Assembly (NCBI GenBank): GCA_910588635.1
Contig: CAJUPW010000004.1
Location: 55,812-119,811, forward strand
Source of the DNA: an uncultured Oscillospiraceae bacterium
GTDB taxonomy: Bacteria > Bacillota > Clostridia > Oscillospirales > Oscillospiraceae
Length of the DNA: 64,000 nt
Direction of reading: 5' to 3'
Shown here: positions 47,553 through 55,132 of the stretch, in pieces
Layout: every line of letters begins with the position of its first letter
Position numbering within the stretch: position 1 is the first letter of the stretch
Position numbers and translations under genes: made by a program
Notes under the pieces: model-generated
What the model was told of the DNA's origin: nothing
What the model saw: the letters and a program-made list of their open reading frames with translations, nothing else
Database searches by the model: none

Positions 47553-49256
47553 TTATTTCAGCAGAAAATCGGTGATGTGGGCGCCGCCCGCCACCATGGG
47601 CCGGACCATCTCGTCCATGTCCAGCGTACAGTCGATGACGCAGCCGCAGCCCGCCTCCAGAGCGGCCCTGAACGCCTGCTCCATCTCCGCCATGGTGGTG
47701 GCCCGGAAGCCCTTGAGGCCGTAAGCCTCCGCCAGCTTGACAAAGTCAGGGCCCCGGTCCAGGGTGGTCTCGGAGTAGCGCTCCCGGTAAATGAGGTGCT
47801 GCCACTGGCGGACCATGCCCAGGGTGCCGTTGTTGAACACCACGGTGATGATGGGCAGGCGGTAGTGCTCTACGGTGGCCAGCTCGTGGCAGTTCATGCG
47901 GAAGCAGCCGTCGCCGGTGGTGTGGATGACCACCTTGTCCGGGTTGCCCACCTTGGCGCCGATGGCCGCCCCCAGGCCGAAGCCCATGGTGCCGAAGCCG
48001 CCGGAGGTGAGGAGCTGGCCGGGGTAGTCGAAGTGGAAGTGCTGGATGGACCACATCTGATGCTGGCCCACGTCGGTGGCCACGATGGAGTCCTGGGGGG
48101 CCAGGCGGCGGATGGTCTCCAGCACCTGCTTGGGGGTGAGGGCCTCGCTGTCCCGAGGGCGAGAGGGCTCCCGCATGGGGAGGATGCGCGCCTTCCATTC
48201 CGGGTGGCCGTACTGGGGCAGACGCTCGTTGAGCAGAGCCAGCACCCGCTTGGCCGAGCCGATGATGTGGTGGTCGGTGAGCACGTTCTTGTCGATCTCG
48301 GAGCGGTCGATGTCAATGTGGACAATCCTGGCCTGGTTGGCGAAGGTGTCCGGCTTCAGGGCCACCCGGTCGGAGAACCGGCAGCCCACGGCGATGAGCA
48401 GGTCGCACTCGCTGCAGGCCACGTTGCTGGCCCGGGAGCCGTGCATACCGATCATGCCGGTGGTGAGGGGGTGCCCGCCCGGAAATCCGCCCCCGCCCAT
48501 GACGGTGATGGCCACCGGGGCGTCCAGCTTTTCGGCGAACTCCTTAAACTCCGCGTCCGCCCGCCCCCGGACCACGCCGCCGCCGCAGATGAGCAGCGGC
48601 CGCTCCGACTGGGCGATCATGTCCGCCAGGATGTTGATATCCCCGATGTTGGGCTCGGGGGCTTTCAGATCGTGGCTGGTGGACAGGGAGCGCAGACTGC
48701 CGCACTTCCGGTTTTCCGTCCAGGGGACAAACTCATAGTCGATCTCCACGTTGGGGAAGGTGACGTTTTTCAAAAAGTCAATCACTACCGGCCCCGGCCG
48801 CCCGGTGGCCGCCACGGCGAAGGCCTGGCGCATCACGTCGGGGATGGTCCGGGCGTCCCGCACCAGATAGGTGGCCTTGGTGATGGGCATGGCGATGCCG
48901 GTGATGTCCACCTCCTGGAAGGCGTCCTTGCCCAGGGTCTGCTCGGTCACGTTGCAGGTGATAAAGACGATGGGGGAGGAGTCCATGTAGGCGGTGGCGA
49001 TGCCGGTAACCAGGTTTGTCGCTCCGGGGCCGCTGGTGGCAAAGCACACCCCAACCTTCCCGGTGGACCGGGCGTAGCCGTCGGCGGCGTGGGAGGCCCC
49101 TTGCTCGTGGGCCGTGAGAATGTGGTTGATTTTGTCCTTGTAGTTGTACAGCTCGTCATAGAGGTTCAGAATGGTCCCGCCGGGATAGCCGAAAACGGTG
49201 TCCACCTCCTGCTCCAGCAGGCACTCCATGATGGCGGCTGTGGCTCTGATCTTCAA
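47553..49256 (-). CDS. ilvB: Acetolactate synthase large subunit (canonical copy)
   Basis: A 567-residue ThDP enzyme. The catalytic Glu lies in TAHEQGASHAADGYAR, the conserved GYPGG stretch is present near residue 24, and the ThDP site is GDGCFRMNCHELATV with NNGTLGMVRQWQ downstream. It condenses pyruvate with pyruvate or 2-oxobutyrate. The start overlaps the stop of the upstream ilvN by four bases. It keeps all features of biosynthetic AHAS, unlike the first copy in the operon. Confidence 0.96.
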   Translation of the reverse strand: MKIRATAAIMECLLEQEVDTVFGYPGGTILNLYDELYNYKDKINHILTAHEQGASHAADGYARSTGKVGVCFATSGPGATNLVTGIATAYMDSSPIVFITCNVTEQTLGKDAFQEVDITGIAMPITKATYLVRDARTIPDVMRQAFAVAATGRPGPVVIDFLKNVTFPNVEIDYEFVPWTENRKCGSLRSLSTSHDLKAPEPNIGDINILADMIAQSERPLLICGGGVVRGRADAEFKEFAEKLDAPVAITVMGGGGFPGGHPLTTGMIGMHGSRASNVACSECDLLIAVGCRFSDRVALKPDTFANQARIVHIDIDRSEIDKNVLTDHHIIGSAKRVLALLNERLPQYGHPEWKARILPMREPSRPRDSEALTPKQVLETIRRLAPQDSIVATDVGQHQMWSIQHFHFDYPGQLLTSGGFGTMGFGLGAAIGAKVGNPDKVVIHTTGDGCFRMNCHELATVEHYRLPIITVVFNNGTLGMVRQWQHLIYRERYSETTLDRGPDFVKLAEAYGLKGFRATTMAEMEQAFRAALEAGCGCVIDCTLDMDEMVRPMVAGGAHITDFLLK

Positions 49257-49738
49257 ATTTTTCCGCCTCCTTTTTGCAATGCGATCACGCCGGTACGGAC
49301 CACCTCCAGGATGGAAAAGGGCCGGAGCATGGACTCGAAGGTATCCACCCGGTCGGGAGTGTCGGACAGCTCCAGGGTCATGGAGCTGGGAGAGATGTCG
49401 GACACCTTGGCCCCCATGATATCGCAGATGGTCATGATGTCCTGCCGTGTCTTGTTGGTGGCGTTCACCTTGAGCAGCACCAGCTCCCGGCCGATCATCC
49501 TGTCCTCCGGGATGGTGCGCACCTTGATGACCTCGATGAGCTTGTTGAGCTGCTTTTCCACCTGCTCCACCACGCTGTTGCCGCTGTCCACAATGATGGT
49601 GATGCGGGAGATGGCGGGGTCGTCGGTGACCCCCACGGCCAGGGAGTCGATGTTGAAGGCCCGGCGTGAGAACAGCCCGGTGATCCGGTTAAGCACGCCG
49701 GCCTGGTTTTCCACCAGAACGGAAATGGTCTGTTTCAT
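49253..49738 (-). CDS. ilvN: Acetolactate synthase small subunit (first copy in the operon)
   Basis: A 161-residue IlvN with the ACT domain ISVLVENQAGVLNRITGLFS RR-type start and the usual second domain. Length and sequence match the standard Firmicutes small subunit. It lies 12 bases after the divergent large subunit and overlaps the next ilvB start by four bases. Either large subunit could be its partner. Confidence 0.95.
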   Translation of the reverse strand: MKQTISVLVENQAGVLNRITGLFSRRAFNIDSLAVGVTDDPAISRITIIVDSGNSVVEQVEKQLNKLIEVIKVRTIPEDRMIGRELVLLKVNATNKTRQDIMTICDIMGAKVSDISPSSMTLELSDTPDRVDTFESMLRPFSILEVVRTGVIALQKGGGKI

Positions 49739-49750
49739 CTTCTCCCTCCT

Positions 49751-51379
49751 TTAGTCGGTGGTGGCCACGTCCGGATGGACCTGACAGATCATGAGACAGG
49801 GGCCTTTCTCGGCCAGAAACCTGTCAATGGAAAAATCCAGCTCCGCATCGTCGGCCACGGTGATACAGGGGATGCCGTAGGCGGCGGCGATGGTCTCAAA
49901 GTCGGGGGAGCCGTCCAGGTCCACCCCAAAGGGGCCGCGGTAGGGAGCCCGGCTCTGAATCTGGTGGACCAGGCCCAGGGTGTTGTTGCGGAACAGGACG
50001 ATTTTCAGGTCCATGCCGCTGTGCCTGACGGCGGCCAGCTCGTTCATGGCCATCTGGAAGGAGCCGTCGCCGCAGACCACCACGGTCTGCCGGTCGGGCA
50101 GGGCCACCTTCACCCCCACCCCGGCGGGCAGGGCATAGCCCATAGTGCCCAGACCGCCGCTGGTGAGCAGCCGGCCGTGCTTCTGGGGTAAGTATTTGCA
50201 GGTGAATATCTGGTTCTGGCCCACGTCCGCGCAGACGACGGCGTCGTCGTCCAGCTTCGCGCCCAATTTGCGTATGGCGGTGCCGGGGAATACGAAACCG
50301 GGGCGGCTGGGGAACTGACGGCTCAGCTCGGCCTTGCGGAAATCGGCCAGCATGGCCCGCCACTCCCCACAGTCGGGGGCCTCCACCCCCAGATCCAGAA
50401 CCTGCCGCAGGATGACCTTCACATCCCCCACCAGGGGGACGGCGGCCTGCATGTTCTTGCCGATTTCCGCCGGGTCCACGTCGATGTGGATGGTCGCCAT
50501 CCGCCGCTGAATTTCGTCGGGCTGGATGATGGCCCGGTCGGCCGCCCGGGTGCCCACCATGATGAGCAGGTCGGACTTGGCCAGGGCCTTGTTGGCGCAG
50601 TAGTTGCCGTGGGCCCCGATCATGCCCATGTTCAGAGGGTGGTCGGTGGGCATGACGGAAATGCCCATCATGGTCTTGACCAGCGGGATGCCCGTGCGCT
50701 CCACCAGCTCCAGCAGCTCCGCCCGGGCGCCGGCCAGCCAGACGCCGCCCCCGGCGCAGATAATAGGCTGCCTGGCCTTGCCAATGGCCTCCGCCACCCG
50801 CTTAATCTGCAAATCGTTGCCCTTCACGCTGGGCTTGTAGCCCCGGATATTCACCGTCTCCGGCCAGTCGAAGCGCTTCAGTGCCTGCTCCTGCACGTCG
50901 ATAGGGATATCAATGAGCACCGGGCCGGGCCGGCCTGTGGAGGCGATGTGAAAGGCCTCCCGGACAACGCGGGGAATCTGGTTGGGGTCTTTCACCAGGT
51001 AGCTGTGCTTGGAGAAGGGGGCCACCGCGCCGGTGATGTCCACCTCCTGAAAGATGTCCCGGCCCAGCAGGTGGCTGGGCACCTGGCCAGTGATGGCCAC
51101 CATGGGAATGGAGTCCATATAGGCGGTGGCGATGCCGGTAATCAGGTTGGTGGCCCCCGGGCCGGAGGTCACCATGCACACCCCCACCTTGCCGCTGACC
51201 CGGGCGTAGCCCGAGGCCATATGCCCCGCGTTCTGCTCGGTCCGCACCAGGGTGTAGCCGATCTCGGGGGCGTCCCTCAGCGCGTCTACAGCCGGGCAGA
51301 TGGTAGCCCCGGCGTAGCCGAACATGTGGGTCACGCCCTCCCGCCTTAAGCTCTCGATGAGCGCCTGCGATCCGTTCAT
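49751..51379 (-). CDS. ilvB: Acetolactate synthase large-subunit homologue (divergent copy)
   Basis: A 542-residue ThDP enzyme, first gene after the T-box. The catalytic Glu is kept (VRTEQNAGHMASGYAR) and so is the ThDP motif (GDGSFQMAMNELAAV). It departs from biosynthetic AHAS at two places: GYAGATICP stands where GYPGG is normal, and NNTLGLVHQIQ replaces the NGTLGMVRQWQ motif with its conserved Trp. It may have altered substrate preference or allosteric behaviour. The AHAS assignment rests on overall similarity and on the operon. Confidence 0.88.
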   Translation of the reverse strand: MNGSQALIESLRREGVTHMFGYAGATICPAVDALRDAPEIGYTLVRTEQNAGHMASGYARVSGKVGVCMVTSGPGATNLITGIATAYMDSIPMVAITGQVPSHLLGRDIFQEVDITGAVAPFSKHSYLVKDPNQIPRVVREAFHIASTGRPGPVLIDIPIDVQEQALKRFDWPETVNIRGYKPSVKGNDLQIKRVAEAIGKARQPIICAGGGVWLAGARAELLELVERTGIPLVKTMMGISVMPTDHPLNMGMIGAHGNYCANKALAKSDLLIMVGTRAADRAIIQPDEIQRRMATIHIDVDPAEIGKNMQAAVPLVGDVKVILRQVLDLGVEAPDCGEWRAMLADFRKAELSRQFPSRPGFVFPGTAIRKLGAKLDDDAVVCADVGQNQIFTCKYLPQKHGRLLTSGGLGTMGYALPAGVGVKVALPDRQTVVVCGDGSFQMAMNELAAVRHSGMDLKIVLFRNNTLGLVHQIQSRAPYRGPFGVDLDGSPDFETIAAAYGIPCITVADDAELDFSIDRFLAEKGPCLMICQVHPDVATTD

Positions 51380-51404
51380 GAAACGTCACCTCCGTAGAAT
51401 CCGA

Positions 51405-51675
51405 TTATAAAGAAAAAACCTCGTCCTATCCAAAAATAGGACGAAGCTGAAACTCCGTGGTACCACCTAAATTCACGGCCCTTGGCCATGCGCTCATTGC
51501 CCCTGTAACGGAGGGTGTCCGTTCCGGCTTACTGCGCCGTCAGGCGGCTGTTCATCCGGACTGCTCGCGGGTGACCTTCGGCAAAGTTCTCCGCAGGCGC
51601 TCACACCGGCCGCGCCCTCTCTTTGGCTGAAAAACAAGCCTACTGTCCCGGTCATCACCTTTTTATAATGATTGC
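51405..51675 (-). promoter_or_regulatory. T-box riboswitch, probable valine (GUC) specifier
   Basis: The T-box sequence AGGTGGTACCACGG (51455-51468) is perfect, and the competing terminator TCGTCCTAT/ATAGGACGA with a T run lies at 51411-51444. Stem I carries GACAGTA (S-turn) and an AGAGAG...GGTGTGAG apical part. In the specifier loop the codon after GAAG is GTC (51573-51575), followed by ACC, which points to tRNA-Val(GAC). The TGGT of the bulge pairs with the ACCA end of that tRNA. Uncharged tRNA-Val would allow read-through into ilvB-ilvN-ilvB-ilvN-ilvC. Confidence 0.92.
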
Positions 51676-51680
51676 AAATT

Positions 51681-51709
51681 ATCTTACCCTATCCTTCCCC
51701 ATTTGTCAA
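51681..51709 (-). promoter_or_regulatory. Promoter of the ilv operon
   Basis: On the minus strand TTGACA (51704-51709) and TAAGAT (51681-51686) are 17 bases apart, just ahead of the T-box leader. Confidence 0.85.
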
Positions 51710-51770
51710 TTCCCTTTTTTTGTTTTTTCTGAGAACCTGTTTCCCCCTATGCCCGGCGCGGCCATTGAAA

Positions 51771-51804
51771 AGCCGGGACAGGCCTTCGCCTGTCCCGGTC
51801 TGGA
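51771..51804 (-). terminator. Terminator after the Gly-rich lipoprotein gene
   Basis: CCGGGACAGGC/GCCTGTCCCGG hairpin followed by CTTTTC on the minus strand. Confidence 0.82.
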
Positions 51805-52284
51805 TTAATAGCGCACGGCGCTGGAGTCGGGCTCCCAGCTGGGGGTGCCGGAATAGCTGCCGGTGATGTCACGGGCGGCGTTTCCAATGCCCCGGCCCAT
51901 GTCCTCCACGGCGTCCCCGGCGCCCCGGACAATGTCCCGGGCGCCCCGGGTCAGGTCCCGGGACACGTCGCTGCCGTTATTGTCATATACCCGGCCGTCG
52001 GAGCCGGCGGCGTAGCGTCCGTCCTCAAAATAGGTGGGCTCGTTGTAGATACGGCCGTTGTAGACGGACTGGCCGCCGTAGCGCCGGCCCACCGTACCGG
52101 GCGTGCCGGAGGCGGAACCGCCGCCGTTGATAGAGCCGCTGGCAGTGCCGCTTGTGCCGCCTGTGGCGCCGCCGTTGGTACCGCCGTTGGTACCGCCGGC
52201 GGCGGGGTCCCGATCGCTGCTGCAGGCCGCCAGCGTCCCCGCCAGGGTGAGGGCGAGGGCCAGCGCGGTCAAGCTCTTTTTCAT
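51805..52284 (-). CDS. Gly/Thr-rich low-complexity lipoprotein
   Basis: A 159-residue lipoprotein with signal peptide (MKKSLTALALALTLAGT) and lipobox LAAC. The mature protein begins with short repeats of the GGTNGGTNGG type (about residues 30-62), then YGGQSVYNGRIYNEP, and a C-terminal helix with regular RGARDIVRGAGDAVEDMGRG spacing. The function is unknown. It should be anchored outside the membrane with a flexible linker. ATG 52284 follows GGGAGGAG. Confidence 0.8.
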   Translation of the reverse strand: MKKSLTALALALTLAGTLAACSSDRDPAAGGTNGGTNGGATGGTSGTASGSINGGGSASGTPGTVGRRYGGQSVYNGRIYNEPTYFEDGRYAAGSDGRVYDNNGSDVSRDLTRGARDIVRGAGDAVEDMGRGIGNAARDITGSYSGTPSWEPDSSAVRY

Positions 52285-52333
52285 TGTGATCTCCTCCCGT
52301 TTCATTTTTGCACGGAAGCTCCATCCGCGGTCT

Positions 52334-52363
52334 AGTATATGTCCGATTTGCCCGGTCCAGCAA
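52334..52363 (-). promoter_or_regulatory. Promoter of the Gly-rich lipoprotein gene
   Basis: On the minus strand TTGCTG (52358-52363) and TATACT (52334-52339) are 18 bases apart. Confidence 0.65.
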
Positions 52364-52458
52364 GGGAATGGACGGTCAAATTGGTTTTTTTGACCGTTTT
52401 TGACGGGAATGACCCCGGAAGCCGCAGTGTTTTTTGGAAAAAACTTCGGGGGAATCCC

Positions 52459-52487
52459 TTGCAATCCTGATAATAATGTGGTATAGT
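52459..52487 (+). promoter_or_regulatory. Promoter of the rimP-nusA-infB operon
   Basis: TTGCAA (52459-52464) and TATAGT (52482-52487) are 17 bases apart; a second -10-like TATAAT follows five bases later. The start site is about 95 bases before rimP. Confidence 0.7.
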
Positions 52488-52590
52488 ATAATCAGAAAGT
52501 AAGGTAGTATGGTAAGAGTGGAGTTGTGGCTCCGCTCTTTATTGTTGAAAAAACTGGAAAAGCACCGGTTCTCAGGAGGTTTTAACCGCT

Positions 52591-53046
52591 ATGGCAAAAG
52601 TGACCGACGCCGTAGCCGCCCTGGCCCTCCCTGTGGTGGAGGGAGCGGGCTGCAAGCTGTGGGACGTGGAATATGTAAAAGAAGCGGGACAGTGGTTCCT
52701 GCGGGTCTATATCGACAAGGAGGGCGGCGTGTCCATCGACGACTGCGAGGCGGTCTCCCGTCCCCTGTCCGACTTGCTGGACCAAGCCGACCCCATCGAG
52801 GGCAGTTACACCTTTGAGGTCTCCTCCGCCGGGGCAGACCGGGCGCTGAAAAAGCCCGAGCACTTCGCCGCCTTTCAGGGTGCGGAGGTGGAGGTGAGGC
52901 TCTACCGCCCACGGGAGGGCCGCAAGGAATTTGTGGGGTTGCTGAGGGGCTTTGAGGACGGGAACGTCACCCTGGATGCAAACGGCTCCGAAACCGTTTT
53001 TACCAAACAAGAGATCGCGCTGGTACGGCTGTACCTGCGGGTTTGA
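52591..53046 (+). CDS. rimP: Ribosome maturation factor RimP
   Basis: A 151-residue RimP. Its N-terminal alpha/beta domain includes LWDVEYVKEAGQWFLRVYID and the C-terminal SH3-like domain GAEVEVRLYRPREGRKEFVG. It assists assembly of the 30S subunit. It is the first gene of the standard rimP-nusA-infB operon, with AGGAGG upstream. Confidence 0.96.
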   Translation: MAKVTDAVAALALPVVEGAGCKLWDVEYVKEAGQWFLRVYIDKEGGVSIDDCEAVSRPLSDLLDQADPIEGSYTFEVSSAGADRALKKPEHFAAFQGAEVEVRLYRPREGRKEFVGLLRGFEDGNVTLDANGSETVFTKQEIALVRLYLRV

Positions 53047-53064
53047 CTTTAGGAGGAAAACACC

Positions 53065-54279
53065 GTGGCAAAGAGAGTGACAAAGAAAAATGTCAACAGC
53101 AACGAGATGGACGGCAAGGAGTTTTTCGAGGCCATCCACCAGATTGAGGAGGAGAAGGGGATCAAGCCCGGCTACATGCTGGAGAAAGTGACCCAGGCGC
53201 TGCTGTCCGCCTACCGCCGGGACCACGAGGGCGTGGGAGACAATCTGGTCATCGAGGCCAATGAGGAGACGGGCACCGTCCGGCTGTTTCTGAAAAAGGA
53301 CATTGTGGAGACGGTGGACAACCCCGCCACCGAGATCAGCCTGGAGGAGGCCCGGCGCTCTCTGCCCCAGGCCGAGCTGGGCGACACGGTGCGCATGGAG
53401 GTGAAGGCACGGTCCTTCGGCCGCATTGCCGCCCAGACCGCCCGTCAGGTCATCATTCAGGGCATCCGCGAGGCGGAGCAGGGTATGATCTACGACGAGT
53501 TCTCCACCAAGGAGCACGAGCTGCTCACCGGCGTGGTCACCCGGATCGACCCCCGGAACGGCGCCGTATCCCTGAGGCTCCACGCCGGCGACCAGTTCAC
53601 CGACGCCTATCTGGGCTCCGGTGAGCAGGTGAAGGGGGAGCGCTACGTAGAGGGCCAGCGGCTGAAGGTCTATGTGGTGGAGGTCCGCCGGGCTACTAAG
53701 GGCCCCCAGGTGCTCATCTCCCGCACCCACCCCGGCCTGGTCAAGCGGCTGTTCGAGCTGGAGGTCCCCGAGGTCTACGACGGCACGGTGGAGATTCGCT
53801 CCGTGGCCCGGGAGGCCGGCTCCCGCACCAAGATGGCCGTCTGGTCCCCCGACCCCAACGTGGACCCCATCGGCGCCTGCGTAGGCCCCAGAGGCCAGCG
53901 GGTGAACACCATCGTAGAGGAGCTCAAGGGGGAGAAAATCGACATTATCCGCTGGTCTGAGGACCCGGCGGAATATATTGCCGCCGCCCTCTCCCCAGCC
54001 GACGTCATTTCGGTGGAGGAGGTCCCCTCCTCCGGCGACGCCAAGAGCTGCCGGGTGGTGGTCCCCGACGACCAGCTCTCCCTGGCTATCGGCAAGGAGG
54101 GTCAGAACGCCCGTCTGGCCGCCAAGCTCACCGGCTATAAGATCGACATCAAGCCAGAATCCGCTCCTCTGGAACCAATTGAGGAGCTGATCGCCCGGGC
54201 CGAGGCGGAAGCCGCCGAACAGGCCCTGGAGGACGCCATGGCCGAGGCGGAGGAGAACGGAGAGATTCCGAAGGAGTAA
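53065..54279 (+). CDS. nusA: Transcription termination/antitermination factor NusA
   Basis: A 404-residue NusA of the shorter Firmicutes type. It has an N-terminal polymerase-binding domain (about 10-130), an S1 domain (about 135-205), two KH domains (PIGACVGPRGQRVNTIVEEL and LAIGKEGQNARLAAKLTG) and an acidic C-terminal tail. It binds RNA polymerase and modulates pausing, termination and folding. The start is GTG 53065, after AGGAGG. Confidence 0.97.
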   Translation: MAKRVTKKNVNSNEMDGKEFFEAIHQIEEEKGIKPGYMLEKVTQALLSAYRRDHEGVGDNLVIEANEETGTVRLFLKKDIVETVDNPATEISLEEARRSLPQAELGDTVRMEVKARSFGRIAAQTARQVIIQGIREAEQGMIYDEFSTKEHELLTGVVTRIDPRNGAVSLRLHAGDQFTDAYLGSGEQVKGERYVEGQRLKVYVVEVRRATKGPQVLISRTHPGLVKRLFELEVPEVYDGTVEIRSVAREAGSRTKMAVWSPDPNVDPIGACVGPRGQRVNTIVEELKGEKIDIIRWSEDPAEYIAAALSPADVISVEEVPSSGDAKSCRVVVPDDQLSLAIGKEGQNARLAAKLTGYKIDIKPESAPLEPIEELIARAEAEAAEQALEDAMAEAEENGEIPKE

Positions 54280-54306
54280 GTCCTGACCGACAAAGGAGAG
54301 AGAGCC

Positions 54307-54582
54307 TTGCCCAAGAAGATACCCATGCGCCAATGTGTTGGCTGCCGGGAGATGAAAGAGAAAAAGTCACTCATTCGGGTGGTAAAATCCCCCGAGGGCG
54401 AGGTGTCCCTGGACTTCAAGGGCAAGCTGCCCGGCCGGGGGGCCTATGTATGCCCCGACCCAGAGTGCCTGAAGCGGGCCCGGAAGAGCCGGGCCCTGGA
54501 GCGGGCTTTCTCCGCCCCCATGCCCGACCAGGTGTGGGCCGGGCTGGAGGAGCAGATGAAGGAGGTGCCCCCTGATGCCTAA
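54307..54582 (+). CDS. rnpM: RNase P modulator RnpM (YlxR)
   Basis: A 91-residue YlxR/DUF448 protein with the conserved PMRQCVGCREMKEKKSLIRV and GRGAYVCPDPECLKRARK, whose Cys residues are family hallmarks. It was recently shown in Bacillus to bind RNase P RNA. The start is TTG at 54307, eight bases after AAGGAG, because no ATG lies upstream of the conserved N terminus. It overlaps ylxQ by eight bases. Confidence 0.93.
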   Translation: MPKKIPMRQCVGCREMKEKKSLIRVVKSPEGEVSLDFKGKLPGRGAYVCPDPECLKRARKSRALERAFSAPMPDQVWAGLEEQMKEVPPDA

Positions 54583-55117
54583 CGATCCCATTCTCCATCT
54601 GCTGGGTCTGGCCAAGAAGGCCGGCCGGCTGGAGGCCGGCGAGGAGCCGGTGGGGGCCGCCTGCCGGGCCCGACAGGCCAAGCTCCTTCTGCTGGCCGCC
54701 GACGCCGCTCCCAACACCCGGCGCCGGGCCGCCCACTTCGGTGAGGCGGGAAACGTCCTCTGGCTGGAATCCCCTTTCGCCAAAAGCGAGCTGGGCTTCA
54801 TTCTGGGCCGGTCCTCCTGCGCCATGCTGGCCCTCACCGACGCCGGTTTTTCCGCCGCCGTCGTGGAAAAGCTGGCAGTCCGGGACCCGGACAAATACGG
54901 TCCCGCCGCCGCGCGGCTGAGGGAGCAGGCCGACCGGGTGCTCCAACGGCAGAAGGAGCAGCGGCAGCATGAGAAAAATCTCCGTCAGGGCAGACAGAAG
55001 CCCTGGGTCCCGCCTCCCCCGAAGAAGGAGGAGGCCGGTCCCCCCGCCCGGCAGAGTAAACGCCCAGCCAGCGGCCCAGGCGGCCGCCGTCTCACCGGAA
55101 CGTTCCGGAAACCCTAG
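54575..55117 (+). CDS. ylxQ: YlxQ-family L7Ae/L30e-like RNA-binding protein with long basic tail
   Basis: A 180-residue protein. The L7Ae-like domain (about 1-100, LGLAKKAGRLEAGEEPV) is standard for YlxQ. Residues about 115-180 are an unusual disordered, Lys/Arg/Gln/Pro-rich extension (QRQKEQRQHEKNLRQ, PPPPKKEE). Family members bind structured RNA (K-turns), probably rRNA or RNase P RNA; the tail could add nonspecific RNA affinity. It lies between rnpM and infB, as usual. Confidence 0.9.
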   Translation: MPNDPILHLLGLAKKAGRLEAGEEPVGAACRARQAKLLLLAADAAPNTRRRAAHFGEAGNVLWLESPFAKSELGFILGRSSCAMLALTDAGFSAAVVEKLAVRDPDKYGPAAARLREQADRVLQRQKEQRQHEKNLRQGRQKPWVPPPPKKEEAGPPARQSKRPASGPGGRRLTGTFRKP

Positions 55118-55132
55118 GAGGTGCTTCCATCT

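Noticed and set aside
51405..51675. Coding frames within the T-box leader
   Set aside because: The region is explained by stem I, the T-box and the terminator.
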